From the NCBI GenBank assembly GCA_029268165.1, contig JAJUGM010000173.1, positions 1 through 6,959 on the forward strand: a stretch of DNA of 6,959 nt. Direction: 5' to 3'. Both the position numbers and the translations under genes were made by a program. This document shows positions 1 through 6,959 of this stretch, piece by piece (within the stretch, counting starts at the first letter, position 1; each line of letters starts with the position of its first letter). Under the pieces are notes generated by a model, which saw only the letters and a program-made list of their open reading frames with translations, was not told the DNA's origin and did no database searches. The DNA comes from Bacteroidota bacterium. Lineage in GTDB: Bacteria; Bacteroidota; Bacteroidia; Bacteroidales; UBA10428.

Positions 1-2
1 AT

Positions 3-3000
3 AATGCTCCTTTAGGAATTTTCAGGGCTACCGTGGGCGGAAAGTATGCGGAAGTGAATAATACATTTGCCCGGATGCTGGGTTATAACGACCCTGCTGA
101 TGTTATTAAAAACGTTAAAGACATTGGCTCAGAAATATATTTGAGTGCCTCTGAAAGAAAAAAAATTATCAGAAATCTCACTAAAGGAGAGGGCGCTCTT
201 AAATATGACACTTTATTCAGGCGTAAAGACGGTACGGTTTTTCCTGTACGTTTGTACTTCAAACTGAGCAGGGAAAACCGTGGCAGAAACCTCTTCCTTT
301 CAGGCATAGTTGAAGATATTACCGAGCAAAAAAATACCGAAGAATATCTTCTGCAGGAACGAAATCAGTTAAAAACTCTTATTGACTCTATTCCGGATTA
401 TATTTACCTCAAAGATGCTAACGGGAGGTTTATATTATCTAATCAGGCATTTGAAAAACTGGTCAATTGTCATGACTCATCGGAATTACTTGGTAAGTCA
501 GATAGAGAAATAAAGTTGTCACGGCTGGCATCAGAGTTGCTGGCCAATGATCATCAGATACTGATACAGGGAAAACACATTAATAACCTGGAACTATCAG
601 TTCAGGACAAAAAAGCAATCCAGTATTTTTATATAAGTAAAGTTCCTCTCAGGGACAGGAAAGGGCGTATATCGGGCTTATTGGGTATTGGCAGAGATAT
701 TACTTCAATAAAACTGGCACAGCAACAAATCAGCATGAGCCAGGCTAACCTTTCAGCTGTTCTGGAGAGCACAAAAAACCTGATATGGTCAATTGATGTT
801 TGTTTTAATATTATTACCGCCAATAACCGGTTCAGAGATTTCTTTAAAAATTATTTTGGTAAAGAAATATCAACAGGTGATAACATTCTTAAATTGCTGC
901 CTGATGCTATCCGTTCAAAATGGCAAAATATATACCGACGGGCTCTTAAGGGAGAGCATATTATAATAGACGACAGTTACACAAAGGAAGGTATCAGCTC
1001 ATACTATGAAAATACGGTATGTCCGATATATGATCATGAAAAACAAATAACAGGGATTACGGTAATCTCGACAAACGTTACCGAAAGGAAAATTGCTGAA
1101 GCCGCAATTAAAGAAAGTGAGGAGATATTCAGACAGCTTGCTGAAAATACCAATGACGTATTCATTCTGGCCGCCAAGACAACAGTATTATATGTCAATC
1201 CGTCATTTGAACGTGTTTATGGAATTTCGGCCGAAGAACTGATGGCAAACCCTGATATTTTACATGAGGTTGTTTTTCAGCCTGATAAAAATGATTACCT
1301 GAAATTTGTGAAAAAAGAACTCTCAGGCAAAAAGACTGGGAAAGGTTTTCAATACAGGATTCAACGTCCCGACGGTGAGATTAAGAATGTATGGACCCGC
1401 ATTTTTCAGGTTAAAAATCACGAGGGAAAAGTATATCGGTATGTATATGTTACCAGTGATATGACCGAGCTTAAAGAACTGGAAACTACAATTATTAATA
1501 CAAAAAATCAGCAGAAGGCAATTCTTGACAACATACCCTATCTGGCATGGCTGAAAGATAATCAGGGCAGATATATTATTGTTAATGAGCCCTTTGCCAG
1601 ATTTTATAAACGCGAAGTTTCAGACGTAATTGGTAAAACCGATTTCGATATATGCCCGCGTGAGCTGGCTGAAGAATATCAGCGTAACGATGAAGAAGTG
1701 AAGAAAAGCGGTAAAAGACAGCTACTTGAGCAGGTTGAGGAATATCAAAAGGGACATATCTGGTCGGAAACATATAAAACACCTATTTTTAATGAGAAGG
1801 GAGAAATAATAGGTATTACCGGCATATCAAGAGATGTTTCTGATCGAAAACTGATGGAAAACGCATTAAGAGAGCGTGAAGAACATTTCAGGGCTTTACT
1901 TCAGAATTCATCAGATGCTATTTCAATTCTCGACCAGGATGGCAATATAATTTTTGAAAGCTCTTTCCGCAACAAAATACTCGATTTTGACAGGGACGAA
2001 CTGCTTAATAAACCGATTTTCGAAATTGTTCATCCTGATGACATTGAAGAATTCAGGCAGACTTTCAGAGAAGTGCTTGAAAAACCAAAAATTCAGATTA
2101 AGAAAGAATACCGGAGCCTTCATAAGAACAAACGCTGGATTTATGTTGAAAGCATATTTTCCAATCAGCTGTCAAACCCTTTCATCAGAGGTATTATTAT
2201 TAATACAAGAGATATTTCTGAAAGAAAAATGAGCGAACTGAAAGAAAGGGTTTATCATGATAATCTTTTGTTTTTGAGCAATTCGGCCCTCGACCTGCTC
2301 GGACTGGAATCAAGGGAAGATATATATGCCTATATTGCTGACAAACTGTTCATTTTTCTTGAAAACGCTGTTGTCATTGTGACTTCATACAGAGAAAATG
2401 AAAATGATTTTTACGTGGAAAGTATTGCAGGTTTGCCCGAACATATAGAACAGATTAATAAGATCATCGGACGTACACTAAAAGGACTCCGGTTTGGTTT
2501 TAATAATACTTCCCGTATGGTTGAATTTGCCGGAACAATTATTTCAATAAAAGATGAAATGATTAACGGTGACCTGGGGGAAATATCAAATGAACAGCTT
2601 CAGAAAATCAGGGATTTTCTGAAAATACACAAAATTTATAATATTGGGTTAGCCCGGTATAACAAGCTCCTTGGAAATGTAACCATACTTACGCTGAACA
2701 AAAGCATTATTAAATTCAAACACATTATAGAAACATTTATTCATCAGGTTTCTGTAGTATTGCACCGTAGTATGCTTGAATATGAACTGGTCAAGGCTAA
2801 AGAAAAAGCCGAAGAATCAGATAAGTTAAAAACAGCCTTTCTGGCCAATATGTCGCATGAAATCAGAACCCCGATGAATGGCATTTTAGGATTTGCTGAA
2901 ATGCTCAACGATGAAAGTCTGAATGCTGCTAATCGCAGGAAATATCTTGAAATCATCAACAGCAATGGCAAAATGCTGATTAATCTTATCGATGATATAA

Positions 3001-3950
3001 TTGATTTTGCCAAAATTGAAGCAGGCCAGGTAAAGATTATTTTTGATGACTTTTCTTTAAATAACCTGCTTGACCAGGTACGTTCCTCTTTCATGGCAGA
3101 AAGACTAAGAAAAAATAAATCACATGTAAAAATTAAAATACAAAAATCATTCATTAAAGATAACTGTTACATACGGAGCGATCCTAACCGTTTGAGGCAA
3201 ATATTAACCAACCTGGTAGGTAATTCTATAAAATTTACTCAGGAAGGTTTTATTGAATTTGGATACCGACTGCAAGAGGATGATCAGCTTTTATTTTATG
3301 TAAAAGACACTGGTATCGGAATTCCTGAAGATAAAATCGGACTAATTTTTGAACGTTTTATGCAGGCTGACAGTTCATCAACACGTAAGTATGGCGGCTC
3401 AGGTTTGGGTCTGGCGATCTCAAAAGGGCTTGTTGAATTACTGGGAGGTAAAATGTGGGCTGAATCAGCCGTGAACGTTGGATCTACTTTTTATTTTACC
3501 ATACCTTATGTGCCAGCAGTTAAAAAAGATGAAGATTTACAGGTCAAACAGAAACCTAAAACAGAATACATCTGGGAAGGAAAAACTTTTCTGATTGCCG
3601 AGGATGATAAATTCAGCTATAAATTCCTTGAAGGTTTCCTGAAGCAGACACGTGCCGATGTTCTGCATGCCTCAGATGGTATTGAAGCAGTGAATATCTG
3701 CCGTAATAATGCAAATATTGACCTGATATTGATGGATATCCAGATGCCCGAAATGAACGGTCTGGAAGCTACCGAAGAAATCAAAAAGTTCAATAAAAGA
3801 ATTCCTGTTATTGCTCAAACAGCTAATGCAATAACAGAAGAAAAACAAAAATGCCTGATGGCAGGATGCGACGATTTTATTTCAAAACCCATCAACATAT
3901 CCGAGTTATATGCAAAAATTGATAAATGGTTATCTGTAAAACAGTCGTAA
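3..3950 (+). CDS. Multi-PAS/GAF hybrid sensor histidine kinase with C-terminal receiver (5' end outside window)
   Basis: Autophosphorylating signal-transduction kinase with a built-in receiver domain. The frame is open to the left edge, and bases 3-32 encode NAPLGIFRAT, the usual opening of a PAS domain, so the GTG at 33 is an internal valine and the true start is upstream. Numbering from that codon, PAS domains lie at about -10 to 100, 111-230, 237-358, 361-483, 491-608 and 615-735, most closing with a DIT/DVS/DIS-type motif and a helical linker. Residues 742-912 look GAF-like, followed by a helical linker. HisKA carries the H-box SHEIRTP with phospho-accepting His942 (bases 2856-2858). HATPase_c shows the N-box (N1060, N1064), DTGIGI (1092-1097) and GGSGLGL (1121-1127). 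The receiver (1183-1303) has E1190/D1191/D1192, phosphoacceptor Asp1235 (bases 3735-3737), Thr1263 and Lys1285, so all catalytic elements are intact. No membrane segment is visible in this part. There is no DNA-binding output domain, so phosphate probably passes to a separate partner. The ligand is unknown. Confidence 0.96.
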   Translation, partial: NAPLGIFRATVGGKYAEVNNTFARMLGYNDPADVIKNVKDIGSEIYLSASERKKIIRNLTKGEGALKYDTLFRRKDGTVFPVRLYFKLSRENRGRNLFLSGIVEDITEQKNTEEYLLQERNQLKTLIDSIPDYIYLKDANGRFILSNQAFEKLVNCHDSSELLGKSDREIKLSRLASELLANDHQILIQGKHINNLELSVQDKKAIQYFYISKVPLRDRKGRISGLLGIGRDITSIKLAQQQISMSQANLSAVLESTKNLIWSIDVCFNIITANNRFRDFFKNYFGKEISTGDNILKLLPDAIRSKWQNIYRRALKGEHIIIDDSYTKEGISSYYENTVCPIYDHEKQITGITVISTNVTERKIAEAAIKESEEIFRQLAENTNDVFILAAKTTVLYVNPSFERVYGISAEELMANPDILHEVVFQPDKNDYLKFVKKELSGKKTGKGFQYRIQRPDGEIKNVWTRIFQVKNHEGKVYRYVYVTSDMTELKELETTIINTKNQQKAILDNIPYLAWLKDNQGRYIIVNEPFARFYKREVSDVIGKTDFDICPRELAEEYQRNDEEVKKSGKRQLLEQVEEYQKGHIWSETYKTPIFNEKGEIIGITGISRDVSDRKLMENALREREEHFRALLQNSSDAISILDQDGNIIFESSFRNKILDFDRDELLNKPIFEIVHPDDIEEFRQTFREVLEKPKIQIKKEYRSLHKNKRWIYVESIFSNQLSNPFIRGIIINTRDISERKMSELKERVYHDNLLFLSNSALDLLGLESREDIYAYIADKLFIFLENAVVIVTSYRENENDFYVESIAGLPEHIEQINKIIGRTLKGLRFGFNNTSRMVEFAGTIISIKDEMINGDLGEISNEQLQKIRDFLKIHKIYNIGLARYNKLLGNVTILTLNKSIIKFKHIIETFIHQVSVVLHRSMLEYELVKAKEKAEESDKLKTAFLANMSHEIRTPMNGILGFAEMLNDESLNAANRRKYLEIINSNGKMLINLIDDIIDFAKIEAGQVKIIFDDFSLNNLLDQVRSSFMAERLRKNKSHVKIKIQKSFIKDNCYIRSDPNRLRQILTNLVGNSIKFTQEGFIEFGYRLQEDDQLLFYVKDTGIGIPEDKIGLIFERFMQADSSSTRKYGGSGLGLAISKGLVELLGGKMWAESAVNVGSTFYFTIPYVPAVKKDEDLQVKQKPKTEYIWEGKTFLIAEDDKFSYKFLEGFLKQTRADVLHASDGIEAVNICRNNANIDLILMDIQMPEMNGLEATEEIKKFNKRIPVIAQTANAITEEKQKCLMAGCDDFISKPINISELYAKIDKWLSVKQS

Positions 3951-3967
3951 TTATATAGCCAACTGTA

Positions 3968-5086
3968 ATGTTTATAGTTGCAACAGTTTTCATAATCATA
4001 ATGATCCTTTATGTTTGGCTTATTTCAGGCTACTGGAAGGCATGGACAGGATATCCCGAATATAAACCACATAACTTAAAATCAACTCCTTGTTTTAGCA
4101 TTATTATACCTTTCAGGAATGAGGAGGCTAATCTTCCTTTTATTCTAGATGATTTGATTTTACAGGAATATCCTGACCTGTGCATGGAAATTTTGCTTGT
4201 TGACGATCATTCAATCGACCAGTCAGCACAACTTGCAGCAAATATTTGCCATAAAGTTTCGAATATTAAATTAATTCAGCTTCCTGAAGAAATTTCAGGC
4301 AAAAAAGAGGCTATTCTGAAAGGTATTGAAAATGCCACTCACGATTTAATAATCACCACTGATGCTGATTGCCGGGTTGGAAGGTATTGGTTATCCACAC
4401 TTGCCTCATACTATAGCGAATTTTACCCTGTTATGATTATTGGTCCTGTAATACCTGAAAACCGTGGAAAGAGCTTTTTTCATTATTTTCAGCAACTTGA
4501 TATGATAAGCCTTATAGGTTCGGGAGCAGCCTCGGCAATAATGGGAAAACCTATATACTGCAGTGGTGCTAATTTATGCTATGCCAAAGAGAAAGTGTAC
4601 GAGCTTGATGACCCGCTTGTCCGATCAGTAGTCTCAGGTGATGATACCTTATTATTACTGCATCTGAAAAAAGACAATCGCGGTAGCATAAGGTTTCTGA
4701 AATCATTGTCGGCAACCGCAGTTACAAAAACAGAAGATAAGATATCTGGTTTTCTTATCCAGCGGTCAAGATGGATTTCAAAAAGCACACATTACCGCGA
4801 CCCTGAAATTATTATACCGGCCTCGCTTGTTTTATTTACAAACATGGTATTGATAACCTCATTTTTCATGATGCTTTGCGGAAAAATGATGTATTTATAC
4901 CCTACATTATGTTGCATTAAGTTGTTGATTGATGGATGGTTTTTAAAAGATTTGCTGAAATTTTTCCGAATGAAATTCCGGTTAATTTTTTATTTTTTTT
5001 CTTCCCTTTTATATCCCTTTTATTTAGTTGTAATCCTTCTTATTAATTTCCTGATCACTTATCAATGGAAGGGCCGAAGAATATAA
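3968..5086 (+). CDS. Membrane-anchored family 2 glycosyltransferase
   Basis: Transfers a sugar from a nucleotide-activated donor, probably at the inner face of the cytoplasmic membrane, in glycan or envelope polysaccharide synthesis. The 372-residue protein has a hydrophobic N-terminal segment (about 2-20), a GT-A catalytic domain and a hydrophobic C-terminus with two or three likely membrane segments (about 281-303, 307-323, 339-363). GT2 motifs run in order: SIIIPFRNEE (44-53), the nucleotide-binding pair D79-D80, the metal-binding TDAD (131-134), SGDD (223-226) supplying the likely catalytic acidic residue, and QRSRW (265-269). The last matches the Q-x-x-R-W motif of cellulose synthase/PgaC-like enzymes and hints at synthase-type activity, although many non-processive Bacteroidota relatives share it. 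The ATG start is 17 bases after the kinase stop, with no promoter or clear ribosome-binding site between them, which suggests co-transcription. Donor, acceptor and product cannot be read from the sequence. Confidence 0.93.
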   Translation: MFIVATVFIIIMILYVWLISGYWKAWTGYPEYKPHNLKSTPCFSIIIPFRNEEANLPFILDDLILQEYPDLCMEILLVDDHSIDQSAQLAANICHKVSNIKLIQLPEEISGKKEAILKGIENATHDLIITTDADCRVGRYWLSTLASYYSEFYPVMIIGPVIPENRGKSFFHYFQQLDMISLIGSGAASAIMGKPIYCSGANLCYAKEKVYELDDPLVRSVVSGDDTLLLLHLKKDNRGSIRFLKSLSATAVTKTEDKISGFLIQRSRWISKSTHYRDPEIIIPASLVLFTNMVLITSFFMMLCGKMMYLYPTLCCIKLLIDGWFLKDLLKFFRMKFRLIFYFFSSLLYPFYLVVILLINFLITYQWKGRRI

Positions 5087-5137
5087 TTTTTATAACCACA
5101 AGTAGTCATTTTGTTAGTGATCCCCACTTAGAAAAAT

Positions 5138-5167
5138 AAAAAAAAAACAAAGCTAATCATAATAAGC
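5138..5167 (-). terminator. Weak candidate intrinsic terminator for the metallophosphoesterase gene
   Basis: Read on the minus strand just past the phosphoesterase stop, GCTTATTATGATTAGC (plus bases 5152-5167) can fold into a short imperfect stem: GCT pairs with AGC, then a T-T mismatch, then AT with AT around a TATG loop. After TTTG comes an uninterrupted run of ten T (plus 5138-5147). Placement and T-tract suit an intrinsic terminator, but the stem is short, AT-rich and mismatched. No matching structure with a T-tract was found for the convergent glycosyltransferase gene. Confidence 0.3.
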
Positions 5168-5178
5168 CTGTTTTTCCA

Positions 5179-5871
5179 TCACCTTCCCTGAAAACCCTCA
5201 TATAATTCGTTTACCGGTGAACTGCACACATAATGCTTTGAGTCAATATCCATCATCGTAAGAACCCCGCCAGGCCAACCGGCTCCGGTATCCATCATTA
5301 TTACCTCACAGGCAAAAATGGGTTGATTGGTACCAAAATTAATTGTAGGCGTATGTCCCACATATACTTCATCGTAACGGGTAATTTTTTGTTTGTCATT
5401 TAATTTATGCATATTCAGCGCATGATGAACAAGTTTGCGATCCCACAGAATAAGATCAGCATCCTGGTTTTCAATACGGATATCCGGGTCGAAGCCACCG
5501 TGCAGGAATAATTTATTATCCATTGTATAATACAAACGGGCTTCAGCTAAAAGATGAATATGTAATTGGGGTACCCCATAAGGATAACATGATATTGTTA
5601 CATCACCACCTTGCATGGTCCAAATTTCAGGCGCATCATGGTATAGAAACCAGTTGAGCGCCCATTTATCATGATTGCCAAAAATATAAACCAGATTTTT
5701 AACTGAAAGTAATTCGTCAAACACTTTATTTACCTCTGGCCAGCCGTCGCATATATCACCCAGTGCAATTAGCATGTCCTTTTCATAATCAAAGGACGCT
5801 TTTGTAAAACACTCAATCAGTGCTTTATGAGCACCATGAATGTCACCGATGACAAATCGCCGCGAAGACAT
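5179..5871 (-). CDS. Calcineurin-like / PPP-type metallophosphoesterase
   Basis: Predicted cytoplasmic dimetal phosphoesterase, acting on phosphoproteins or on a nucleotide such as a dinucleoside polyphosphate; the substrate is not readable from sequence. Numbering from the ATG at 5871 (230 residues), the metal-binding motifs are GDIHG (9-13, D10 and H12), GDICDGWP (38-45, D39 and D42), GNHD (65-68), LHGG (123-126) and VGHTP (172-176). Order and spacing are those of the bacterial PrpA/ApaH-like PPP branch. In classical PPP enzymes the second motif is GDxVDRG with a phosphate-contacting arginine; here the sequence is DGW, so that arginine is absent. Starts at 5877 (ATG, two codons earlier) and 5916 are also open. 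The 5871 or 5877 start is preferred because it places the first motif near the N-terminus, as is usual, while the longer form adds a hydrophobic stretch in AT-rich DNA that is probably non-coding. It is convergent with the glycosyltransferase gene and divergent from mutS. Confidence 0.9.
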   Translation of the reverse strand: MSSRRFVIGDIHGAHKALIECFTKASFDYEKDMLIALGDICDGWPEVNKVFDELLSVKNLVYIFGNHDKWALNWFLYHDAPEIWTMQGGDVTISCYPYGVPQLHIHLLAEARLYYTMDNKLFLHGGFDPDIRIENQDADLILWDRKLVHHALNMHKLNDKQKITRYDEVYVGHTPTINFGTNQPIFACEVIMMDTGAGWPGGVLTMMDIDSKHYVCSSPVNELYEGFQGR

Positions 5872-6169
5872 AATCATACTGCTTCTGAAGAGTAAAAATA
5901 ATATATTTAAAGTCACTAAAGTTTTAATATTTGCAAATTATTAAGTTTCTCATGCTTAATTCTTAGAATATTGAAAGTAACCCAGATTAAACAATTATTC
6001 CAAAGGCCCGGGACTCAAAGCTCCTTGCCCTTAGCCGATTTACCGTTTGAGGTATAATATGAATGAATACATTGTTCATAACCCTGCTGATTATTTGTTC
6101 AAATCATTTTGGGCGGGATTTTTGCCTTTTAGCAAACCTGAAGTATTTTTATTTGCATAAAAAATCAGA
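5872..6169. other. Divergent intergenic region between the metallophosphoesterase gene and mutS
   Basis: About 300 bases with no recognised gene. It must hold the promoters of two divergent genes unless mutS is read from a more distant site. No clear Bacteroidota-type promoter (TTTG near -33 with TAnnTTTG near -7) was found on either strand; several TTTG motifs occur, but none has a correctly spaced TA. Visible contents are a 10-base palindrome (5929-5938), a GC-rich patch (about 6003-6038) amid AT-rich DNA, and a doubtful 33-codon ORF (6059-6160). No tRNA or known ncRNA fold was recognised. Confidence 0.6.
5929..5938. repeat. Perfect 10-bp palindrome ATTTGCAAAT
   Basis: The sequence ATTTGCAAAT equals its own reverse complement, and the flanks extend it imperfectly (TAAT on the left, TATTA on the right, offset by one base). 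It lies about 58 bases upstream of the preferred phosphoesterase start, where an operator for a dimeric regulator could sit. A palindrome of this length in AT-rich DNA can also occur by chance, and no second copy was noticed in the spacer. Confidence 0.35.
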
Positions 6170-6959
6170 TTGGCTAATCCGGTAAATATTGCCGATACGC
6201 CTTTGATGAACCAGTATGCGACCATCAAAGCGCAGCATCCTGATGCCATATTGCTTTTCAGGGTGGGGGATTTTTATGAAACATTCGGGCCCGATGCTGT
6301 TAAGGCCTCTGAAATTTTGGGTATAACCCTTACCAAGCGGGCTAACGGGGCCGCTTCTTTTGTTGACCTTGCAGGATTTCCCTATCATGCGCTTGACACT
6401 TATTTACCGCGCCTTATAAGAGCAGGGCAACGGGTAGCTATTTGTGAACAACTTGAGGATCCTAAATTAGCTAAAAAGATCGTTAAACGCGGGATAACTG
6501 AAATGGTTACTCCGGGTGTCAGCCTCAATGATAATGTATTGCAGCACAGCGAAAATAATTTTCTTGGTTGTGTTCACATTGAAAAAAATGCAGGAGGGGT
6601 TGCTTTTCTGGATATATCAACGGGTGAATTTCTTACTGCAGAAGGCAGTTTTGAATACATTGACAAGCTATTAAATAATTTTTCTCCCAAAGAAGTGTTG
6701 TTTGAAAGAGGGAAGCAAAAGTTGTTTCATGAACTTTTCGGACAGAAATTTTTTACTTACAAACTTGAAGATTGGGTTTTTACTAAAGATTCTGCCTATG
6801 ACAGACTTACCAGGCATTTTCAGACAAGCTCGCTTAAAGGATTCGGAGTTGACAGCCTCAACCTTGGCATTATAGCTGCCGGAGCCATTCTTCAATACCT
6901 TGACATTACCCAGCATCATCAGATTAAACACATCACATCACTTTCACGTATTGAAGAAG
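6170..6959 (+). CDS. mutS: DNA mismatch repair protein MutS, N-terminal part (3' end outside window)
   Basis: Mismatch-recognition ATPase that binds mispaired or looped DNA and recruits MutL. The frame stays open to the right edge without a stop; about 263 residues are present of a protein usually near 860-880. Numbered from the TTG at 6170, the protein begins MANPVNIADTPLMNQY. The mismatch-recognition domain (about 10-125) carries GDFYETFG (33-40), whose Phe35-x-Glu37 is the base-wedging F-x-E motif, then LTKRANGA and AICEQLEDPK. The connector domain (about 130-255) follows, including the FLDISTGEF segment. The window ends near the start of the core/lever domains, so the ATPase is not visible. 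A TAA at 6158-6160 closes the frame upstream, leaving TTG 6170, TTG 6203 or ATG 6206 as starts. TTG 6170 is preferred because it retains the conserved TPLM entry and places F-x-E at 35/37, close to 36/38 in E. coli MutS; ATG 6206 would remove the start of the domain. No Shine-Dalgarno site is seen, only an A-rich leader. No frameshift was found. Confidence 0.95.
   Translation, partial: MANPVNIADTPLMNQYATIKAQHPDAILLFRVGDFYETFGPDAVKASEILGITLTKRANGAASFVDLAGFPYHALDTYLPRLIRAGQRVAICEQLEDPKLAKKIVKRGITEMVTPGVSLNDNVLQHSENNFLGCVHIEKNAGGVAFLDISTGEFLTAEGSFEYIDKLLNNFSPKEVLFERGKQKLFHELFGQKFFTYKLEDWVFTKDSAYDRLTRHFQTSSLKGFGVDSLNLGIIAAGAILQYLDITQHHQIKHITSLSRIEE

Noticed and set aside
33..35. GTG as the start codon of the histidine kinase
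   Set aside because: The frame is open back to base 3, and the preceding codons encode NAPLGIFRAT, part of the same PAS domain.
1954..2232. 92-codon plus-strand ORF in another frame within the kinase gene
   Set aside because: It lies wholly inside conserved PAS6 coding sequence and shows no recognisable domain; an out-of-frame shadow.
2744..3154. 136-codon minus-strand ORF opposite the HisKA region
   Set aside because: It overlaps the invariant H-box coding region and is a Ser/Leu/Ile-rich antisense translation with no recognisable motif.
5113..5131. Inverted repeat AGTG-ATCCC-CACT as terminator of the glycosyltransferase gene
   Set aside because: The stem is only four pairs and is followed by A-rich, not T-rich, sequence on the plus strand.
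6000..6052. tRNA-like or RNase P-like sequence on the minus strand (TTTGAGTCCCGGGCC)
   Set aside because: The resemblance is limited to a few bases; no T-arm stem, acceptor stem or wider conserved RNase P motif could be built.
6053..6058. TATAAT as a sigma-70 -10 box for mutS
   Set aside because: The nearest -35-like TTGCCC is about 22 bases away, too far, and Bacteroidota primary sigma factors use a different consensus.
6149..6388. Minus-strand ORF opposite the mutS start
   Set aside because: The plus strand encodes the conserved MutS F-x-E region here, so this is an antisense shadow.
6671..6931. Minus-strand ORF opposite the MutS connector domain
   Set aside because: The plus-strand frame is continuous MutS coding sequence; no independent motif is visible.

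Overview
The window looks like chromosomal DNA from a member of the Bacteroidota, probably near the Bacteroidales/Marinilabiliales. The case rests on AT-rich sequence, starts without clear Shine-Dalgarno sites, a large soluble-looking PAS-rich hybrid histidine kinase of the type common in that phylum, and a MutS N-terminus of Bacteroidota character. This is judged by eye; no database search was run.

Layout. Bases 1-3950 (+) hold most of a hybrid sensor histidine kinase whose start lies left of the window: six PAS domains in tandem, a GAF-like domain, HisKA, HATPase_c and a C-terminal receiver. After only 17 bases comes a membrane-anchored family 2 glycosyltransferase (3968-5086, +), probably in the same transcript. 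A 92-base gap with a ten-A run and one weak terminator-like hairpin separates it from a convergent gene. That gene (5179-5871, -) encodes a small calcineurin-like/PPP-type metallophosphoesterase. A gene-poor stretch of about 300 bases follows, with a short AT palindrome, an unexplained GC-rich patch and a doubtful 33-codon ORF. The window ends inside mutS (from about 6170, +), of which only the mismatch-recognition and connector domains are present.

How the genes work together. The kinase and glycosyltransferase may be functionally coupled, sensing with polysaccharide or envelope glycan synthesis, but the only evidence is adjacency. The phosphoesterase and mutS are divergently transcribed and show no obvious link to the first pair. 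Nothing supports a mobile element, CRISPR array, toxin-antitoxin pair, defence island or RNA gene of known family. I did not find a convincing undescribed system. The points most worth checking are the kinase architecture, the kinase-glycosyltransferase pairing, the mutS start codon and the unexplained spacer.
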